Assembly (NCBI GenBank): GCA_011046405.1
Contig: DSAR01000348.1
Coordinates: 1-9,694, forward strand
Origin: Chloroflexota bacterium
Lineage (GTDB): Bacteria; Chloroflexota; Anaerolineae; B4-G1
Direction: 5' to 3'
DNA: 9,694 nucleotides
How positions within the stretch are numbered: the first letter of the stretch is position 1; each line of letters opens with the position of its first letter. Made by a program: the position numbers and the translations under genes. A model generated the notes under the pieces. The model searched no databases. It saw nothing but the letters and a program-made list of their open reading frames with translations, and was not told where the DNA came from. Positions 6,359 through 9,694 of this stretch are shown one piece after another.

Positions 6359-8794
6359 ATGCTTCGTCCATCATTCATCGCTCGTCACTTGTCATTCGAT
6401 CATTCGTCATTTGTCCATCTGTCATTCGTCATCCTTCTCCTCCTGTGCCTCTTTGGGCAGACGATGGCGCACGCCCGCGCGGCATCGATCACCTTTGACG
6501 AAGGTCCTCATCTGGCGACCGGTTACGCCACGCTACGCACCGGCGACCTGCGCCTGCAACCGGTCCACATCCACCCGCCGCTGGCGAACGTGATGGCGGC
6601 CGCGCCCTTGCTGCTCCAGGACGATCTGCCCGATCCGCGGGCGATTTCCGGTTGGGAGATCGCCAGCCTCTCTGCCGTCACCGACGGCGTCGTGTGGCAA
6701 TATCCACATCCCCGGCGGATGGCGCTCACCGCCCGCTTCCCCATCATCGGGATGACGCTCTTGCTGGGCGCACTCGTCTTTCGCTGGGCGGCCGATCTCT
6801 TCGGCAAGCGGGCGGGGGTGTTGGCACTGTTTCTGCTGGCCTTCGATCCCAACGTCATCGCGCACGGATCGTTGGTGACGACCGACATGACCATTGTCCT
6901 GTGGGGGACGGCGACGTTTTTCCTCGCCACGCGCTATCTATCATGCAGCCAGCGGCAGAGACCATGGCGATACACCATCGGCGTAGGCGTCGCCCTGGGG
7001 CTCGCGCTGGCCTCGAAGGTGTCGGCGATATCCCTCATCCCGCCGCTGGGAGTGCTCTTCCTGCTGGGCCCACGCTCGTACGCCTGGAAACGGCGGCTCC
7101 TGGCGCTGGGCGGGAGTTTGGCCCTCGCGGGCATAGTCCTGTGGGCCGCCTATGGTTTCGAACTCGCCCCGGTTCCGGGACTGCCGATTCCCCTGCCAGC
7201 GGCTACACACCTGAAGATCTACCAATCGCTGCAGGCACATTACGAGTTGGGCCACCCGGCGTTTCTCCTGGGGATGAACAGCAGTCACGGCTGGCGCTAT
7301 TATTTCCCGGTCGCGTTTGTGCTGAAGACGCCACTGGCGACGCTGCTCCTGTTGGGATTTGCGGTGTACCAGTTTGCAAGTGGGCAAGCGCCGACCCGTA
7401 GTCGGCCGACCGTTGCTCGGCCGAGCAACGGTCGGGGCAAGTGGGCCAGTTTGCAGGTGGATAGCACTCGATTGCTCGTCGGTGGGATTTTGTTATTGTA
7501 TCCGGCTATCTACGTCGCGTCCACGTTCTTCAGCAGCGTCAACATCGGGTATCGTCATTTGTTGCCGCTCTTGCCGTTTGTGTTTGTAGGGGGTGCGGGT
7601 TGTGGGGTGCGGGTTTTAGGTTCCAGGTTCCAAGTTCCAGGTTCCAGGTCTTACGTTTTGCGTTTTACGTTTTACGTTTTATTGCTCTCTCTTCCCGTCG
7701 CCGCCTTGTCTATCTCACCCCACTATCTGGCCTATTTCAACGTGCCGGAGGGACACCGGTATCTGGTGGATTCCAACCTGGATTGGGGACAAAACCTGTG
7801 GCAGTTGCGGGATTGGATGGCGGAAAACGGCGTTGAGAGGGTCTACTACGCTCACTTCAGCCCAGCCCGGCCCGGCGTCTACGGGGTCGAAGCCGATTTC
7901 CTGCCGCCCGACCCGCGCGCGCTCGATTTCGCCCCCTTCGATCCGGCGCCGGGGGTCTACGCCATCGGGGCGACGGTGCTGCAGGGGGTATACACGCCGG
8001 ACGTCAATACCTACGCCTGGTTCCGGATACGTGAACCTATCGCCCGGCTGGGGGGCGCGCTCTTCATCTACGAGGCGCCGCCGCGACCGGCAGCGGAATG
8101 GGCGGCGGTGTGCGCCTCTCCGGCGCCGGTCTTGAACCCAGAGAGCGTGCAAGAAAGGCTGGGCGCGCGCAATCTACGGATGACTTCGCCAGACTGTACA
8201 CTGGGCTGGCTCTATCCGGAGGAGCCCGGAGTCTACGCGCTGCCGCCAGAAGGAGAAGCGCCGCCGGGAGCGACGCTGGATTTGACAGCGCGCCACGCCG
8301 ACGGGACGCCCGCTTACCGGGTGTTCCGCGTCAATCGGGCGCCGCTGCCCGCTCACCCGGTCAGCGAGGGGTTAAGGCTCGACGGGCCCCTGGTGTTCCT
8401 GGGTTACGACTTGGACGCTGGCGAGGTCCGCCCTGGCGAGACGCTCGAATTGCGCACCTACTGGCAGGTCGAAGAGGTCGCGGAGCATCCGCTCTCGCTG
8501 ATGGCCCACCTGGTCGCGGCCGACGGCGCGGCGCTGGCGATTGGGGATGGCCTGGGCGTGCCCATCGACCAGTGGCAGCGGGGCGATATAATCGTGCAAC
8601 GCCACCGGCTCGTCGTGCCGAGAGATGCATCAGTAGGTGAGTACCGGGTCCAAACGGGCGCTTATTGGCTGGATACGATGGAGCGCTGGGCGATTTATGG
8701 GGCGGATGGGGCCTCATCTGAGGGCGCAAACGAGGGCGCAAACGAGGGCGCAAATGACAGCATTCCGTTGGCCAATATACAGGTGTTGGAATGA
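6359..8794 (+). CDS. GT39-like (ArnT/PMT_2-type) GT-C membrane glycosyltransferase
   Basis: The protein has 811 residues and starts 3 bp after the preceding stop. The first outside loop carries TFDEGPHLATGY (D47, E48), the Asp-Glu motif that in GT39/ArnT enzymes supplies the catalytic Asp, followed by IHPPLAN (H72), matching the KPPL position. LVFRWAADLFGKRAGVLALF, FDPNVIAHGSLVTTD and YRHLLPLLPF are further landmarks of this family in Chloroflexota. About eleven membrane helices extend to around residue 450. A periplasmic region starting near LVDSNLDWGQNLWQL follows. Residues about 677-800 form a beta-sandwich module like those in the upstream protein. The enzyme should transfer sugar from a lipid-phosphate donor on the outer face of the membrane; the specific sugar cannot be told. 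Three repeat insertions and a palindrome lie within the frame, the first forming the N-terminus and membrane helix 1. The next gene overlaps by ATGA. Confidence 0.85.
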   Translation: MLRPSFIARHLSFDHSSFVHLSFVILLLLCLFGQTMAHARAASITFDEGPHLATGYATLRTGDLRLQPVHIHPPLANVMAAAPLLLQDDLPDPRAISGWEIASLSAVTDGVVWQYPHPRRMALTARFPIIGMTLLLGALVFRWAADLFGKRAGVLALFLLAFDPNVIAHGSLVTTDMTIVLWGTATFFLATRYLSCSQRQRPWRYTIGVGVALGLALASKVSAISLIPPLGVLFLLGPRSYAWKRRLLALGGSLALAGIVLWAAYGFELAPVPGLPIPLPAATHLKIYQSLQAHYELGHPAFLLGMNSSHGWRYYFPVAFVLKTPLATLLLLGFAVYQFASGQAPTRSRPTVARPSNGRGKWASLQVDSTRLLVGGILLLYPAIYVASTFFSSVNIGYRHLLPLLPFVFVGGAGCGVRVLGSRFQVPGSRSYVLRFTFYVLLLSLPVAALSISPHYLAYFNVPEGHRYLVDSNLDWGQNLWQLRDWMAENGVERVYYAHFSPARPGVYGVEADFLPPDPRALDFAPFDPAPGVYAIGATVLQGVYTPDVNTYAWFRIREPIARLGGALFIYEAPPRPAAEWAAVCASPAPVLNPESVQERLGARNLRMTSPDCTLGWLYPEEPGVYALPPEGEAPPGATLDLTARHADGTPAYRVFRVNRAPLPAHPVSEGLRLDGPLVFLGYDLDAGEVRPGETLELRTYWQVEEVAEHPLSLMAHLVAADGAALAIGDGLGVPIDQWQRGDIIVQRHRLVVPRDASVGEYRVQTGAYWLDTMERWAIYGADGASSEGANEGANEGANDSIPLANIQVLE
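6384..6434 (+). repeat. Heptanucleotide tandem array B at the gene start
   Basis: Seven units of the type GTCATTC follow one another over 51 bp, five of 7 bp and two of 8 bp (6398-6405, 6413-6420). They are translated as the Ser/Phe/His-rich start of the glycosyltransferase, running into membrane helix 1. The sequence just upstream (6366-6383) is a degenerate continuation. Confidence 0.7.
7369..7460 (+). repeat. Perfect 30-bp palindrome flanked by direct repeats, inside a coding region
   Basis: 7406-7435 is a perfect inverted repeat with no spacer, arms CCGACCGTTGCTCGG and its complement. A second small hairpin (CCGAC, 5-nt loop, GTCGG) fills 7391-7405. The pair is bracketed by near-identical 15-bp direct repeats, CCAGTTTGCARGTGG, at 7369-7383 and 7446-7460, and by an exact 10-bp repeat GCAAGTGGGC at 7376-7385 and 7437-7446. 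It is translated as a charged loop (APTRSRPTVARPSNGRG) between membrane helices. This looks like an inserted small palindromic element (REP/MITE-like), but no family is identified. Confidence 0.8.
7591..7681 (+). repeat. Heptanucleotide tandem array C (13 units, compound)
   Basis: Thirteen successive 7-bp units fill exactly 91 bp. The unit drifts from GGGTGCG/GGTTGTG (7591-7618), through GGTTCCA (four units, 7619-7646, one with A first), to CGTTTTA (7654-7681, the last three perfect). Phase is kept throughout while the unit sequence changes. It is translated within the glycosyltransferase as VLGSRFQVPGSRSYVLRF and so on, just before the last membrane helix. Confidence 0.88.
8720..8755 (+). 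repeat. 12-bp tandem repeat, three units (EGAN)3
   Basis: GAGGGCGCAAAC occurs three times in a row, the last ending in T. It encodes EGANEGANEGAN near the C-terminus of the glycosyltransferase, after its beta-sandwich module. The unit is a multiple of three, so copy changes would keep the frame. Confidence 0.85.
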
Positions 8795-9694
8795 CGTCTA
8801 AAATGGGTCTGTCACACACCTCCACACAAGCAACTCGCGGAGCGCCACAGCAAGTTGAGCGCCGTCTATTCTGGCCGGGCTTGGTCGCCGTCGTGTTGCT
8901 GTGGGCCTTCTTCGCGCAAGCGGTTCTGGCGATCCCCAGGCTGTCTCTCACGGCTGACGAGCCGGTCTACATCGGGGCGGGTTACGCCTTCCTGCGCAGC
9001 GGCGACTTGCGTATGGCGACGGCGGCCCAACATCCGCCGCTGATGCAGGAGCTGGTCGCGCTGCCGCTTCTGTTGCGCCCCGGACCGGAGCTGAGTGCGT
9101 TAGCCGGGTGGGAGACGGCCGAGATGGGCCGTTTCGCGCCGGCCTTCGTCGCCTGGTACGGCGATCGGCTTGATGGAATGACCTTCGCGGCGCGGATGCC
9201 GGTCGTCTTGATCGGCCTGTTGTGGGCAGCCTTCCTCTTCCGCTGGGCGGCCGATTGCTTCGGCCCGTGGAGCGGCGTCGTCGCGTTGACTCTGTTCGTG
9301 TTCGATCCCAACGTCCTGGCCCACACCACGCTGGCGACAAACGACGCCGGGTTCGCCGCCTTCAGCTTCATCGCCGCCTTCGCCGCGATGCGTTTCCTGC
9401 GCCGCCCATCCTGGCGGCACGTCGCGCTGGCGGGAGCGGCCCTGGGAGGCAGCCTGAGCGCCAAATCCTCCGGCTTTTTCACCGCGCTGGTGTTGCTCGT
9501 CCTGTTTCCCCTGGGGGCGCTCGTCGCCAAAGAGCGACGCGCCCGGCGGTTGCTTGGAACGATGGGCAAACTGGCGCTCGTCCTGCTGCTGGGATTCCTC
9601 GTCCTGTGGGCGACCTACGGTTTCGAGCGCCGTCCACTCGTCCATGGTGGACCGCCCCTCCCGCTGGCGACCCAGTGGGAGGTCTGGCAGGAGA
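8791..9694 (+). CDS. Second GT39-like GT-C glycosyltransferase, N-terminal part (runs off window)
   Basis: The frame is open from ATG 8791 to the window edge, giving 301 residues with no stop. The ATG overlaps the upstream TGA (ATGA), which favours coupling; an alternative ATG lies at 8803. After a polar N-terminus and membrane helix 1 (about residues 30-48) come LTADEPVYIGAGY (D56, E57) and AQHPPLMQEL (H81), the DE and PPL motifs of the family. FLFRWAADCFGPWSGVVALT and VFDPNVLAHTTLATNDAG align directly with the same landmarks in the preceding gene, so the two are tandem paralogues that have diverged considerably. GGSLSAKSSGFF matches LGLALASKVSAIS in the neighbour. No heptamer array is present in the visible part. 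The sugar and acceptor are unknown; a cell-envelope role is inferred. Confidence 0.88.
   Translation, partial: MTSKMGLSHTSTQATRGAPQQVERRLFWPGLVAVVLLWAFFAQAVLAIPRLSLTADEPVYIGAGYAFLRSGDLRMATAAQHPPLMQELVALPLLLRPGPELSALAGWETAEMGRFAPAFVAWYGDRLDGMTFAARMPVVLIGLLWAAFLFRWAADCFGPWSGVVALTLFVFDPNVLAHTTLATNDAGFAAFSFIAAFAAMRFLRRPSWRHVALAGAALGGSLSAKSSGFFTALVLLVLFPLGALVAKERRARRLLGTMGKLALVLLLGFLVLWATYGFERRPLVHGGPPLPLATQWEVWQE

Overview
The window is GC-rich and gene-dense. It looks like a chromosome or metagenome contig from a Chloroflexota bacterium (Anaerolineae or Caldilineae type). That placement is inferred from three things: the Hanks-kinase/FGE-sulfatase fusion style, the large PTPS-related and GT39-like membrane proteins with C-terminal beta-sandwich modules, and heptanucleotide repeats inside genes. 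No rRNA or other phylogenetic marker is present. All intact genes are on the + strand; the only minus-strand genes are remnants.

Layout. (1) 1-1529 is the C-terminal half of a DUF499-family protein, a large ATPase often found in anti-phage gene clusters with DUF1156 methyltransferases. (2) 1541-~2487 is a wrecked serine/threonine kinase-FGE-sulfatase fusion gene. It carries an early 2-nt frameshift, an internal deletion that removes the kinase catalytic core, and a lost 3' end. (3) ~2487-3003, on the minus strand, is a broken two-gene unit: a C39-like cysteine peptidase gene with a single-base frameshift, and overlapping its start the tail of a small unidentified gene. Base composition of this middle part (about 2220-3120) is visibly less GC-rich than its flanks. 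(4) 3131-9694 is a tight three-gene operon of multi-pass membrane proteins: a 1074-aa PTPS-related protein, an 811-aa GT39-like GT-C glycosyltransferase and the start of a second, paralogous GT-C enzyme that runs off the right edge. Junctions are a 3-bp gap and a 4-bp ATGA overlap.

How it works together. The right two thirds should encode membrane machinery that transfers sugars from polyprenyl-phosphate donors to surface polymers or proteins. The left third looks like the decayed edge of a defence or accessory island.

The least expected signal is a set of short tandem arrays with an exact 7-bp period, each with a different heptamer, lying inside the coding frames of the two glycosyltransferase-type genes (4267-4322, 6384-6434, 7591-7681). 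A perfect 30-bp palindrome flanked by direct repeats (7369-7460) lies in the second of these genes. All are translated through without a stop codon.
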